A DNA stretch of 43,495 nt from an uncultured Bacteroidales bacterium. Its GTDB lineage: Bacteria > Bacteroidota > Bacteroidia > Bacteroidales > Muribaculaceae. The stretch is taken from the NCBI GenBank assembly GCA_947644715.1, contig CANSAP010000021.1:1-43495 (forward strand), read 5' to 3'. Positions 1 through 10,300 of the stretch are shown here, piece by piece. A program made the position numbers and the translations under genes. The notes beneath the pieces are model-generated. The model was not told the DNA's origin. It was given only the letters and a program-made list of their open reading frames with translations, and did not search any database. The stretch's first letter is position 1. Every line of letters begins with the position of its first letter.

Positions 1-62
1 TATTTCTTAAACATATTAACAAATTCAAAAAGTCAAGATGACTTCACACTCTTAAGCAAAAC

Positions 63-1274
63 CTAAAATTGCATCTTGAGGAAATCTCTCAGTCGGACGT
101 GATTGATGCCGGGATAATCCTCGACTTCTCCTCCTATTGGATCCATAGACACTACATATTTGGGATACCGGTCATTGATGGCTTTGAGATTCCCGAATTC
201 CCGATCAATGGTCTCCTGCGACCCCAAAAGATATGTCACTTGAAAATACATCCGTTTCTCACCCCTTTCTGCCACAAAGTCAACCTCACCATTGCGGAGT
301 TCGCCTATGGTAATCTCAAATCCCTGCATTTGCAGATAATTCCAGACGACGGTCTCCATGATTTTTTCGATAGACTGCCTGACTTTGAATCCACAAAGAA
401 AATTACGGATTCCATGATCCGTAAAATAATATTTGAAATTCTGTTCAAAAAGACGTTTCCCATGAATATCATAACGCAATACCGGTTTGAAAACGAGAGC
501 ATTTGCCATATATACCAAATAATCAGAAGTGATGGCCTTAGTTATCTTCTCTCCCTGACTGCGCAGCGTGTTAGCTATATTTGTAGGCGATACCGGCTTT
601 CCGGTTGTATCTGCCACAAACTTTGCAAGGTTAGTAAGAAACGCGGCATTTCTGATTTTGGCTCGTTCCACAACATCGCGCATCATAATTGTGGTGTAGA
701 CGCCTTGGATATAATCTGAGACCTGCCGTTCATCAGTTATGTCAAAATGCCTGAGACCCGGTAATCCTCCCACACGCAGATAGAAATGCAGACTCTCTTC
801 CGAGTCCGGAAGATTATGAAATACAAGAAACTCAGCGTATGAAAGACTGTAAATCGGAATTTCAATGTAGCGTCCGCCCAGTCGTGTGCCGAGTTCGGAA
901 GAATAGATATATGCGTTGCTACCGGTCACAACTATCTGGCACCTATGTTCAGCATAAAGGCTGCGGAGCGCATCTTGATAATTTTCGATGTTCTGAACCT
1001 CATCAACCAGCAGATAGTTGTGTCCTCCTGATGGGAGTTTTTCAGTTGCAAGACGGTAAAGTCCGTCAGCATTCATAATTTCATCTCCAATCTTATGCTC
1101 CTTGTCAAGATAGAGAATATTGGAGTCAGGCTCATTTTCTTCGATCCATCTTTTGAGGTCAAGAAGGATATAACTTTTGCCGACGCGACGCTGTCCAATC
1201 AGAACGAGCATCATGTCCTTGTTGATGACTGACAGGATATGGTCGATGTATTGTTGTCTGCGAATTATTTCCAT
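63..1274 (-). CDS. ATP-binding protein, AAA_14/DUF4143 family
   Basis: P-loop ATPase of about 403 residues in the AAA_14 plus DUF4143 architecture, common in Bacteroidota and often found in several genomic copies. Visible motifs are a Walker A (GQRRVGKS, about residues 27-34), a Walker B-like segment (YLLVDEVQNI), and a C-terminal DUF4143 part with EVDFV followed by a strand ending in Gln, which resembles a nuclease-like fold. The cellular role of the family is not established. I start it at the ATG at 1274 (MEIIRRQQYI); the longer frame begins at a TTG inside the promoter -7 element and is unlikely. It lies in A+T-rich sequence at the window edge and is separated from the next gene, which suggests an accessory gene acquired by transfer. 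Confidence 0.88.
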   Translation of the reverse strand: MEIIRRQQYIDHILSVINKDMMLVLIGQRRVGKSYILLDLKRWIEENEPDSNILYLDKEHKIGDEIMNADGLYRLATEKLPSGGHNYLLVDEVQNIENYQDALRSLYAEHRCQIVVTGSNAYIYSSELGTRLGGRYIEIPIYSLSYAEFLVFHNLPDSEESLHFYLRVGGLPGLRHFDITDERQVSDYIQGVYTTIMMRDVVERAKIRNAAFLTNLAKFVADTTGKPVSPTNIANTLRSQGEKITKAITSDYLVYMANALVFKPVLRYDIHGKRLFEQNFKYYFTDHGIRNFLCGFKVRQSIEKIMETVVWNYLQMQGFEITIGELRNGEVDFVAERGEKRMYFQVTYLLGSQETIDREFGNLKAINDRYPKYVVSMDPIGGEVEDYPGINHVRLRDFLKMQF

Positions 1275-1292
1275 AGGTCGATATTTTGATTG

Positions 1293-1324
1293 CAAAGATA
1301 CGCATTTATATCTTCCAATCCAAA
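1293..1324 (-). promoter_or_regulatory. Bacteroides-type promoter for the DUF4143 ATPase
   Basis: On the minus strand TTTG (1321-1324) is followed after exactly 20 bases by TATCTTTG (1293-1300), a full match to the Bacteroidota consensus TTTG-N19-21-TAnnTTTG. The ATG lies about 19 bases downstream. This also argues against the TTG start at 1295. Confidence 0.7.
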
Positions 1325-1477
1325 CAATACGGTAAAAATAAGCAGATATACATGCCGATTATTGCGGCGATGTGAATCGGTACACATAACCACGCAACCT
1401 TTCAGCAGGTTATGAAAAGAGGATGTGCATGAATTCCCACCGGATATCCCCCCTCTTTCGAGGAGGGACGGGGTGTC

Positions 1478-3373
1478 TCAGGGTAGCAGTTCGAGGAGCT
1501 GACGGGTGGTGACGCCGGCCTGCTTCATTGAAGCGAGCAGGCGGCGCTGACGCATTACGCCCACGAGCCACAGCGGCAGGCTGAGCGGGAAGAGCACCAT
1601 GGCTGCCACGCTCTGCCAGCGGGCGCGCGCAGGACGGTAAATCCATTGCGATGAGATGACAGGGAGGTCGAGCAGCTTGTTGACCACGGCCTTGTCGCGG
1701 CTGTCGCTCAGATAGTCGGCCAGGGAGTCAAGCTCCGCGCCAATGGCTGAGATGCGGCTCTCGTCCATCCCCCTCCACCAATAAGTGAAGAAGAGTTGCG
1801 GACGCTTGTAGCGCTCCGTGAAGGCGCTTGTGGAGGCTGTCAGCTGCTCCACATCCCGGCGTGCCTTCAGCGGGTCGATGTCATTGATGATAACCTCCTT
1901 GAAGGTGACGGAGCGGGTCAGCTGACGGCCGGTGATGCGGTTGAGCAGTGCGAGCCAGGCATCGGGGTTGAAGACGGCTGAGTCGTTCATAGCCTTCCAG
2001 GTGACGTAGATGCCGGTGGGGGCAAGGATGAAGGTGGAGATCCACATACCCTCCCACACGGGCCATTTGCCGTCGCGTGCGAGCTTGTAGCCCGAGTTGT
2101 CGATGATGTAGTAGACAATGAAGATGAACACCGAGATTACGAGCGGAGTGCCCAGGCCACCCTTTCGGATGATGGCACCCAGCGGGGCACCTATGAAGAA
2201 GAACAGCAGGCAGGCCACCGAGAGAGTGAACTTCTTCATCAGCTCAATCTCGTGGCGGCGTATAGTGCTCATGTCATCCTTCATGGCCTCAATCTTGAAC
2301 TGCACGTCGGCACGGTTCATCTCAGCCTTGCGGGCTGCCTGACTCAGAATCATCTCCTGTTTGGAGGCGGGGGCGGCAGCCAGCAGCGAATCAATGTCGG
2401 GCACACGGGCAGGCATCTTCACGGCCTGATAGGGGAGCGGATTGCGCCCTTTCTTGTCGAGGCGGGTGCGCACACCGCCGTAGTCGCGCGAGCGCAGATA
2501 GGCGGAGTTGACTTTGCCTACGGAGTCTACGCGATGCTGAACCGAGTCGATGGTGTGGCGAAGCTGCGTTATGTTTTTGCCTACATACTGATTGCGCATT
2601 CCCTGCTCGTCAAGGCGGTTGAAGTTATTGTTGAAGGGGATGAAAATCTGTTTATCGTCAAATGTCTCGCGGCGGAAGGGGATGTTCTGTCCCGGTGTGC
2701 TCTGGTCAGAGAGATTGTCGAACTGCTCCCCTTGCCAGAGATGCAGATAGAGGTAGTCTCCCGCCTTGGCAAAGGCCAGACGAGCGGAGTCGGCCAGCAG
2801 GATGGTGCCCTTGTCGTAGCCCTTGGAGATGTCGTAAATCATCACCTCGCGCAGGATGCCCGTGTCGTGGTTCTTCTCCTTGACATAGAGGTTGAAGCCG
2901 GGTATGCGGTCATAGAACACCCCTTCGGGAATCTCCAGCTCCGGGCTTTTCTGCTTGACGGAGAATAGGAGAGTCCACATCTTCACCTGTGCCTTCGGGA
3001 GCACATCGTTCTGGAAGAAGAAGGCACCGACGGCCACCATTGAGATGAATATAATCAGGGGTGACATTGTGCGCAGCAGGCTCACTCCGGCAGCCTTCAT
3101 GGCTGTCAGCTCAAACTTCTCGCCAAGGTTGCCGAAAGTCATCAGCGAGGCCAGCAGAATGGCCAGCGGCAGGGCTGTGGGCACCATGCTGACGGCGGCG
3201 TAGAAGAAGAGTTCGGCAATGATTTTGATTTCAAGCCCTTTGCCCACGAGGTCGTCGATGTATCGCCACAGAAACTGCATCAGCACAATGAAAAGCACGA
3301 TGAAGAAGGTCATGACGAAGAGCGGCAGGAAGGTGCGCAGCAGGAAGATATGTAGACGTTTGAATATAATCAC
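1478..3373 (-). CDS. LptF/LptG family (YjgP/YjgQ) permease
   Basis: Inner-membrane permease of the LptF/LptG family, which with LptB drives lipopolysaccharide from the inner membrane into the periplasmic Lpt bridge. The N-terminal ~100 residues carry membrane segments (LLRTFLPLFVMTFFIVLFIV and a second near AVSMVPTALPLAILLASLM). The typical FGNLGEKFELTAMKAAGVS cytoplasmic motif and a third segment follow, then a periplasmic domain of about 230 residues and further C-terminal membrane segments (LLFFFIGAPLGAIIRKGGLG). The protein is about 631 residues, long for the family, with an extra C-terminal region containing another hydrophobic stretch. I prefer the GTG at 3373; a TTG at 3394 is possible but overlaps a TAATTTTG promoter-like element. 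A separate lptB lies at 35.3 kb. LptF cannot be told from LptG here. Confidence 0.9.
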   Translation of the reverse strand: MIIFKRLHIFLLRTFLPLFVMTFFIVLFIVLMQFLWRYIDDLVGKGLEIKIIAELFFYAAVSMVPTALPLAILLASLMTFGNLGEKFELTAMKAAGVSLLRTMSPLIIFISMVAVGAFFFQNDVLPKAQVKMWTLLFSVKQKSPELEIPEGVFYDRIPGFNLYVKEKNHDTGILREVMIYDISKGYDKGTILLADSARLAFAKAGDYLYLHLWQGEQFDNLSDQSTPGQNIPFRRETFDDKQIFIPFNNNFNRLDEQGMRNQYVGKNITQLRHTIDSVQHRVDSVGKVNSAYLRSRDYGGVRTRLDKKGRNPLPYQAVKMPARVPDIDSLLAAAPASKQEMILSQAARKAEMNRADVQFKIEAMKDDMSTIRRHEIELMKKFTLSVACLLFFFIGAPLGAIIRKGGLGTPLVISVFIFIVYYIIDNSGYKLARDGKWPVWEGMWISTFILAPTGIYVTWKAMNDSAVFNPDAWLALLNRITGRQLTRSVTFKEVIINDIDPLKARRDVEQLTASTSAFTERYKRPQLFFTYWWRGMDESRISAIGAELDSLADYLSDSRDKAVVNKLLDLPVISSQWIYRPARARWQSVAAMVLFPLSLPLWLVGVMRQRRLLASMKQAGVTTRQLLELLP

Positions 3374-3391
3374 GATGCAAAATTGAGACCT

Positions 3392-3399
3392 CAAAATTA
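3392..3399 (-). promoter_or_regulatory. Possible -7 promoter element of the LptF/G gene
   Basis: TAATTTTG on the minus strand fits TAnnTTTG and lies about 19 bases before the GTG start. No TTTG is present at the -33 spacing, so the assignment is tentative. Confidence 0.35.
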
Positions 3400-3494
3400 G
3401 TGATATTTGCCCACATAGAGGGAATTTGTTCGGGGAATTTTCACGCAGGGGAATTTTTTAAGGCTGAGGCTGCGGGCTATTGGGCGAAAATTTG

Positions 3495-3502
3495 TAACTT
3501 TG
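3495..3502 (+). promoter_or_regulatory. Possible -7 promoter element of pta-ackA
   Basis: TAACTTTG fits TAnnTTTG and lies about 48 bases before the pta ATG. The -33 TTTG is not present at the ideal spacing. Confidence 0.45.
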
Positions 3503-3549
3503 CGGGAAGTATATAACTTGGTTTATCGAACCTATAATACCATATAAAA

Positions 3550-4563
3550 ATGACACTGTTTGAACGATTGGCCGCCAAGGCCAAGGAGCATCCGCAGCGA
3601 CTGGTGCTCCCCGAAGGTACCGAACCGCGCACACTGCGCGCCGCCGACAAGGTGATTGAGCAGGAGCTTGCCAAGGTAATCCTCATCGGCAAGAGAGAGG
3701 AAGTGCTGGCAGCAGCTGCCGAGAATGGCCTGAAGAATATTGAGAAGGCCACCATCGTTGACCCCGATGACAAAGCATTCACCGAGCCTTACGCCAATCT
3801 TTTCTACGAACTGCGCAAGAAGAAGGGTGTGACCCTCGAGGATGCGCGTTACACCGTGAAGAATCCCCTCTACCTGGGTTGCCTCATGATTAAGAACGGC
3901 GATGCCGACTGTCAGGTGGCCGGTGCTCTCTCAACCACAGGCAATGTGCTGCGCGCAGCCTTCCAGGTGCTGAAGACCAAGCCCGGAATCTCAGTAGTGA
4001 GCGGCGCCTTCATCATGCTGCTCCCCGAGCATCTCCCTTACGGTGTGGACCACATGCTCGTCTTCGCCGACTGTGCCGTAGTGCCTGACCCCACCGCCGA
4101 GGAACTCGCCCAGATAGCCATCTCCACTGCTGCCACCGCCAAGAACATTGCCGGCATCGACCCCGTTGTGGCCATGCTCAGCTTCTCCACCAAGGGCAGC
4201 GCCAGCCATGAGCGTGTGGACAAGGTTATCCGCGCCACTGAGATGGTGCATGAGCTTGCTCCCGAAATCAAGATTGACGGCGAGCTGCAGAGCGACGCTG
4301 CCATCGTCCCGGGTGTAGGCGCCAGCAAGGCTCCCGACTCCCCCGTGGCCGGACATGCCAACACGCTCGTCTTCCCCTCGCTGGAGGTGGGCAACATCGC
4401 CTATAAGCTCGTGCAGCGTCTGGCCGGTGCCGGCGCCGTAGGACCCATCCTTCAGGGCTTGGCCGCTCCCGTGAACGACCTGAGCCGCGGCTGTCTCGAC
4501 GAAGATGTATATAACACCATTCTCGTGACCTGCAACCAGGCCATCGGCGAGAAAGGACTCTAA
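3550..4563 (+). CDS. pta: Phosphate acetyltransferase
   Basis: Converts acetyl-CoA and phosphate to acetyl phosphate in the cytoplasm, the first step of acetate formation. The 337-residue protein covers a single PTA/PTB domain without the N-terminal DRTGG/CobB-like extension of enterobacterial Pta, as usual in Bacteroidota. Family features seen are [18 protein letters not shown] near the N-terminus, the segment [30 protein letters not shown], and the C-terminal [22 protein letters not shown]. ackA follows after 28 bases, so the two form the standard acetate operon. No anomalies seen. Confidence 0.96.
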   Translation: MTLFERLAAKAKEHPQRLVLPEGTEPRTLRAADKVIEQELAKVILIGKREEVLAAAAENGLKNIEKATIVDPDDKAFTEPYANLFYELRKKKGVTLEDARYTVKNPLYLGCLMIKNGDADCQVAGALSTTGNVLRAAFQVLKTKPGISVVSGAFIMLLPEHLPYGVDHMLVFADCAVVPDPTAEELAQIAISTAATAKNIAGIDPVVAMLSFSTKGSASHERVDKVIRATEMVHELAPEIKIDGELQSDAAIVPGVGASKAPDSPVAGHANTLVFPSLEVGNIAYKLVQRLAGAGAVGPILQGLAAPVNDLSRGCLDEDVYNTILVTCNQAIGEKGL

Positions 4564-4591
4564 CCCTAACAACCTATTGCAAAAGATAGAC

Positions 4592-5788
4592 ATGAAGATA
4601 CTCGTGCTCAACTGCGGAAGCTCTTCCGTGAAATATAAGCTCATCGACTCCGAGAGCGAACAGGTGCTCGCCGAGGGTGGCGTGGAGAAAATCGGTTTGC
4701 CCGACTCCTTCCTGAAATACAAGCGTCCCGACGGCTCCAAGGAAACCATCGTGACCCCGATGCCTGACCACAAAAGTGCCGTTGGCAACATCCTCAACCT
4801 CCTGACTGACCCCGAGAAGGGTGTCATCAAGAGCTACGACGAGATTGGCGCCGTAGGCCATCGCGTGGTGCATGGCATGGAGAAATTCAACAAGAGCGTA
4901 GTAATCACTCCCGAGGTTATCGAAAAAATCAAGGAGTGCTACACGGTGGCTCCGCTGCACAACCCCGCTAACATGACCGGCATCGAGGCTGTGAGCGAAC
5001 TGCTCCCCGAGGTGACTCAGGTGGGTGTATTCGACACTGCTTTCCATCAGACGATGCCTGCCAAGGCTTACATGTATGCCCTGCCCTGGGAGGCTTACGA
5101 GAAGTATGGAGTGCGCCGCTATGGCTTCCATGGCACCTCTCATCGCTACGTGTCTCGTCGTGCCTGCGAATTCCTCGGCCTTCCTTACGAGAAGCAGCGC
5201 ATCATCACTGCCCACATCGGCAATGGCGGTTCCATCACAGCCATCAAGGATGGAGTGTCTGTTGACACCTCCATGGGTCTGACCCCCACCGAAGGTCTGA
5301 TGATGGGCACCCGCTCAGGCGATGTTGACCCCGGAGCTTTGGTTTATCTGGCCGAGCAGATGCACCTCGACGACAAGGGGTTGCTCAAGCTCGTCAACAA
5401 GCAGAGCGGCGTGATGGGTGTGACCGAGCTGTCGAGCGACATGCGCGACATCGAGGATGCCATCGCTGCCGGCAACGAGCGTGCCAAGCTGGCTCTTGAC
5501 ATGTATGAATACCGCATCATCAAATATATTGGTGCTTACACTGCTGCTCTCGGCGGTCTCGACGTGCTCGTCTTCACCGGCGGTGTGGGTGAGAATCAGC
5601 TCGTGACCCGCGAACGTGTCTGCAAGCAGCTTGCCTTCCTCGGCATCGACTTCGACGATGAGGCCAACAACTGCCGCGGCAAGGAGGTTGAGCTGACCAA
5701 GCCCGGTTCCAAGATTCGCGTGGTGGTAATCCCCACCGACGAGGAGCTGATGATTGCCCGCGACACTGCTGCCCTCGCAGGCAAGTAA
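4592..5788 (+). CDS. ackA: Acetate kinase
   Basis: Transfers phosphate from acetyl phosphate to ADP, giving acetate and ATP; completes the Pta-AckA pathway. The 398-residue protein has the acetokinase N-terminal signature (LVLNCGSSSVKYKL), the second signature around GFHGTSHRYVSRRA, the ATPase-type segment AHIGNGGS, and the C-terminal VFTGGVGENQ nucleotide-binding motif. I start it at the ATG at 4592 (MKILVLNCGSSS); an upstream TTG adds only five residues that do not belong to the family. A hairpin with a T tract follows immediately after the stop. Confidence 0.97.
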   Translation: MKILVLNCGSSSVKYKLIDSESEQVLAEGGVEKIGLPDSFLKYKRPDGSKETIVTPMPDHKSAVGNILNLLTDPEKGVIKSYDEIGAVGHRVVHGMEKFNKSVVITPEVIEKIKECYTVAPLHNPANMTGIEAVSELLPEVTQVGVFDTAFHQTMPAKAYMYALPWEAYEKYGVRRYGFHGTSHRYVSRRACEFLGLPYEKQRIITAHIGNGGSITAIKDGVSVDTSMGLTPTEGLMMGTRSGDVDPGALVYLAEQMHLDDKGLLKLVNKQSGVMGVTELSSDMRDIEDAIAAGNERAKLALDMYEYRIIKYIGAYTAALGGLDVLVFTGGVGENQLVTRERVCKQLAFLGIDFDDEANNCRGKEVELTKPGSKIRVVVIPTDEELMIARDTAALAGK

Positions 5789-5801
5789 CCGCGATTCAAG
5801 A

Positions 5802-5854
5802 CATGAAAGGCTGCGCCCCGAGTGACGTGGCCTTTCGTGCCATTTACTTTTTTT
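5802..5854 (+). terminator. Rho-independent terminator after ackA
   Basis: CATGAAAGGC (5802-5811) pairs with GCCTTTCGTG (5830-5839) with one G-U pair, followed by a seven-base T run at 5848-5854. Placed between ackA and lgt, it separates the acetate operon from lgt-ruvA. Confidence 0.75.
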
Positions 5855-5879
5855 GACCACCCATAACACTATTCCTCTT

Positions 5880-6713
5880 ATGCTAAGTTCGATTCTCTGG
5901 AACGCTGACCCTGTAATGTTTACTCTCGGCCCGCTGAGCGTGCGCTGGTATGGCCTGATGTTTGCCATCGGCTTCATGTGTGGCTACTACATAGTGGCTC
6001 GCATGTTCCGCCACGAAGGTGCCCCTGAAAGCTGGTTGGGCACACTGCTGCTCGTGCTTGTGGTGAGCACGGTTGTCGGTGCGCGACTCGGTCATGTGCT
6101 CTTCTACGAATGGGACTATTACTCGCAACACCTCGGCGACATCCTGAAGGTGTGGGAGGGTGGTCTTGCCAGCCATGGAGCCACCATCGGCATCTTCCTC
6201 GGCCTCTGTATCTTCTCCTGGAGCGTCAAGAAAAGCCCCTCATGGACTATTGACAAGATTGTGGTGCCGATAGCGCTCGTGGGTGGCCTCGTGCGCCTTG
6301 GAAATCTCATGAACTCAGAGATTTACGGTGACTATACCACGTTGCCCTGGGGCTTCATCTTCCTGCGTAACGGCGAGACCATGCCGGCACATCCCACTCA
6401 GATCTACGAAGCGCTATGCTACTTCGCCCTCTTCGGCCTGCTGATGTGGATGTACTGGAAGCGCAATTGCGAGGAGCGCCCCTGGTTGCTGACCGGAGTC
6501 TTCTTCATTTGGACATTCGGCACCCGCTTCCTCATCGAATACATCAAGAACCCGCAGGAGAGCTGGGAGCAGGACATGGCGCTCAATATGGGTCAGTGGC
6601 TCTCCATCCCCTTCGTGCTGATAGGCATCGGCATGGTCGTGTGGGCAATGAAGCACCCCCGTCAGCACTGGAATTTTCCGAACCGTTTCCCTGAAGAAAG
6701 CAAGAAGAAATGA
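5880..6713 (+). CDS. lgt: Prolipoprotein diacylglyceryl transferase
   Basis: Inner-membrane enzyme that moves diacylglycerol from phosphatidylglycerol to the lipobox cysteine of prolipoproteins, the first step of lipoprotein maturation. About 277 residues with several membrane segments. Family motifs visible are GPLSVRWYGLMFAIGF, the GGLASHGATIG segment, the Lgt signature region GGLVRLGNLMNSEIYG, and HPTQIYEALCYF. I start it at the ATG at 5880; a TTG 27 bases upstream falls inside the T run of the ackA terminator and is unlikely. Its last bases overlap ruvA by four (ATGA), indicating translational coupling. Confidence 0.95.
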   Translation: MLSSILWNADPVMFTLGPLSVRWYGLMFAIGFMCGYYIVARMFRHEGAPESWLGTLLLVLVVSTVVGARLGHVLFYEWDYYSQHLGDILKVWEGGLASHGATIGIFLGLCIFSWSVKKSPSWTIDKIVVPIALVGGLVRLGNLMNSEIYGDYTTLPWGFIFLRNGETMPAHPTQIYEALCYFALFGLLMWMYWKRNCEERPWLLTGVFFIWTFGTRFLIEYIKNPQESWEQDMALNMGQWLSIPFVLIGIGMVVWAMKHPRQHWNFPNRFPEESKKK

Positions 6714-7291
6714 TAGAATATCTGCGTGGCCCGCTGGCCGAAGTAAGCCCCACGGCAGCCGTGATTGACTGCAGCGGAGTGGGTTATGAAGTCAATATCA
6801 ACCTCATAGACTATGCCGGACTGCAAGGAAAGCCTGAGGCAAAGCTCTACATTCATGAGGTGATAGGGGAGGACAAGCATCAGCTCTATGGCTTCCCTTC
6901 TCGGCGGGGGAGGGAGATGTTCCGCCTGCTGATAGGAGTGAGCGGCGTGGGCCCCGGCACCGCGAGGCTGATAATGAGCAGCTTAAGCGTGCAGGACATA
7001 GAGAACGTCATAGCCACCGGGCAGGAATCCATGCTCAAGGCCGTCAAGGGAATAGGGGCACGCACTGCGCAGCGCATAATTGTGGACCTCAAGGATAAAA
7101 TAAAAGCGGGAGGGGATGCGTTATTTACACAAGTGCCTTCCACCTCGCAATCCTACGAGGAGAGCCTGCAAGCGCTGCTCATGCTCGGCTTCGCAAAGCC
7201 GCAAAGCGAGAAAGCGCTCAAAAAGCTGTTTGCGGCCTCGCCGTCACTGAGCGTCGAGGATGCCGTCAGACAGGCGCTGAAGCTGCTGTGA
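6710..7291 (+). CDS. ruvA: Holliday junction branch migration protein RuvA
   Basis: RuvA binds four-way DNA junctions and loads the RuvB motor during recombinational repair. At 193 residues it has the expected three parts: an N-terminal OB-fold (MIEYLRGPLAEVSPTAAVID, then KLYIHEVIGEDKHQLYGF), two helix-hairpin-helix elements (LIGVSGVGPGTARLIMS and VKGIGARTAQRIIVDLK), and a C-terminal domain III (ALLMLGFAKPQSEKALKK) that contacts RuvB. It overlaps the lgt stop by four bases; sprA follows after about 50 bases. No anomalies. Confidence 0.97.
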   Translation: MIEYLRGPLAEVSPTAAVIDCSGVGYEVNINLIDYAGLQGKPEAKLYIHEVIGEDKHQLYGFPSRRGREMFRLLIGVSGVGPGTARLIMSSLSVQDIENVIATGQESMLKAVKGIGARTAQRIIVDLKDKIKAGGDALFTQVPSTSQSYEESLQALLMLGFAKPQSEKALKKLFAASPSLSVEDAVRQALKLL

Positions 7292-7342
7292 GTCAGACCG
7301 GCGCAGCTTTCCTGACAGGCCATCCGGGCACTTTGCTGACTA

Positions 7343-10300
7343 ATGACCGGATTACCCAAAAGAAATAACATACTGCTCTGCCTCGGGGCGATGCTGATTG
7401 CGTCGCTCCTTACTGTGGTGTTGGCTGAGCCGCAATATAATGCCACGGCCACCATCACACCCCCTCCGAGCAATCCCCCGGTGCAGTATCTGCCGGGCAC
7501 GCATATACCTGACAGCATACTGATGCCCTCACCGGTGCAGACAACTCTGCCGAGCGAATATGCCGACTATCTCGGCAAGGAATATGTGGCAGACCTGCGC
7601 AACCCCTCCAACATCAAAACCGAAGCCGTCTACGACCCGGCCACAGGCATGTATGTCATCCACACGAAGGTGGGGGAGTATGACCTCGTGACCCCCTTTC
7701 AGATGTCGGCTGCCGACTATCACAACATGGTGGTGCGTCAGGACATGATGGACTACTACCGCGAGCGCAATGCGCAGGCTGTGCAGGATGGGGAGAAGCA
7801 GCCCTTCAATATCCTCGACATGAACTTCGCCCTCGGACCGCTGGAGAAAGTCTTCGGTCCCGGCGGTGTGCGCCTGACGACACAAGGCTCCATACAGCTG
7901 AAGATGGGCATTAAGACCAATAAGACCGACAACCCGGCTCTCTCGGTCAACTCCCGCCGCAAGACTTACTTCGACTTCGACAATAAGATTCAGGCTACGA
8001 TTCAGGCCTCGGTCGGCGACAAGATGAAGTTCAACATGACTTACAATACCGACGCCACCTTCGACTTCGACTCGAAGAACCTGAAGCTGGCCTATGAGGG
8101 CAAGGAGGATGAAATCATCAAGTCCATCGAGGCGGGCAATGTGAGCATGACCACAGGCTCCTCGCTGATTCGAGGCAGCACGGCGCTGTTCGGCGTGAAG
8201 ACCAAGCTGCAGTTCGGCAAGCTGACGCTGACCGGCCTCGTGTCGCAGCAGAACTCCGAGAGCCAGACGGTGAATGCCACCGGCGGTGTACAGACCACCC
8301 CCTTCACCCTGAATGCCGACGACTACGACGCCAACCGCCACTTCTTCCTCTCGCAGTTCTTCTATGAGAATTATGATGACTTCGCAGCCAAGCTTCCTTA
8401 CGTGAGCAGCGGGGTCAACATCACGCGTATAGAGGTGTGGGTCACCAACAAGAGCGGACGGTATGACGAGAGCCGCAACTTCGTGGGCTTCATGGACCTT
8501 GGCGAAAACCACAACTTGGCCAACGACTACTGGATTCCGAACATGGGGCAGCAGAACCCCTCGAACCAGAGCAACAACCTGCTTTCCGTAATCAAGACCG
8601 AATATCCGGGAGCGCGCAACATCAACTCCGTCACTCAGGCTCTGGAGCCGCTGAACGCATTCGGCATCTCCGGCGGCAAGGACTATGAGAAGGTGGAGAG
8701 CGCCCGCCTGTTGACGAGCAGCGAATATACCCTCAACTCCACCCTCGGCTACATCTCCCTGAAGAGCGCCCTGACCAGCGACGAGGTGCTGGCCGTAGCC
8801 TTTGAGTACACCTACAACGGCCAGGTATTCCAGGTGGGTGAGTTCAGCGGCGACGTGACCACGACTGACCAGTGCCTCTACCTGAAGATGCTGCGCGGCA
8901 CAACCGTCTCGCCGCAACTGCCGATGTGGAAGCTGATGATGAAGAACGTATATTCGCTGGGAGCCTATCAGGTGCAGCAGAAGAACTTCAAGCTCAACAT
9001 CAAATACCTCTCCGACACTACCGGCACCGAGATTGTCTACCTTCCCGTAGGCCCCATCGCCAACAAGCCCCTGCTTCAGGTGATGAACCTCGACCGTCTC
9101 GACTCCAATCAGGAGTCCAACTCCGATGGCTTCTTCGACTTCATCGAGGGCTACACCGTGCAGTCCTCGCAGGGCAAGATAATCTTCCCCGTGGCCGAGC
9201 CCTTCGGCTCCAACCTCGAAAAGAAGATAGGGAACCCGGAGCTTGCCCGCCCCTATGTATATAAGGAGCTGTATGACTCCACCCTGACCGTAGCCCGGCA
9301 GTTTGCCGACAAGAACAAATTCAAGCTCGAGGGTGAGTATCAGGCCAGCAGCGGAGCTACCATCCGCCTGAACGCAATGAATGTGCCCCGAGGCTCAGTG
9401 GTTGTGACTGCCGGCGGTGTGACCCTGACCGAGAATGCCGACTACACCGTGGACTACACCATGGGTATAGTTACCATCACCAACCAAAGCATCATCGACT
9501 CCGGCACGAACGTCTCCGTGACTCTCGAGAACCAAAGCCTCTTCTCCATGCAGCGCAAGACGCTGCTCGGCCTCGACGCGCAGTATAAGTTCAGCAAGGA
9601 CTTCACCCTGGGCGCCACGCTGCTCCACTTCTCCGAGAAGAGCCTTACGGAGAAAGTGAACATAGGCGACGAGGTCATCAACAACACGATGTGGGGCTTG
9701 AACCTCATGTACAACAAGCAGTTCATGTGGCTCACCAACCTGCTCAACAAGATACCGACAGTCAACGCCACCGCCCCCTCCTCGCTGGCCGTTACCGCCG
9801 AGTTCGCGCAGCTCGTGCCCCATCAGCAGAAGAGCGGCTCAGCCTCCGGATCCTCCTACATCGACGACTTCGAGTCCTCGCAGACCGGTGTCGACATGCG
9901 CTCCCCCTATTCATGGTTCCTTGCCTCCACCCCCTACGATACCTCCTCCGACGCACTCTTCCCCGAGGCGGCGCTGAGCAACAATCCCGACTACGGCAAG
10001 AACCGCGCCCTGCTCTCCTGGTACTACATCGACCGCATGTTCACCCAGAAGAACTCATCAAGCATTCCCGGCTACCTGAAGAATGACCTCGACCAGCTCT
10101 CGAATCCCTACGTGCGTGAGGTGCAGATGCGCGAGCTGTTCCCTTACCGCGACCAGACCTACGCCGAGTCTTCGACCATTCAGACCCTCAACCTCTCCTT
10201 CTATCCCACCGAGCGTGGCCCCTACAACCTCGATGCTACCGGAGTGGACGAAACCGGCGCTCTGCTCAACCCCGAGAAGCGCTGGGGCGGCATCATGCGC

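Noticed and set aside
1440..1476. CCCTC/GAGGG stem after the LptF/G gene as a terminator
   Set aside because: The stem is only about five base pairs and has no T run on the minus strand, so it is not strong enough to call.
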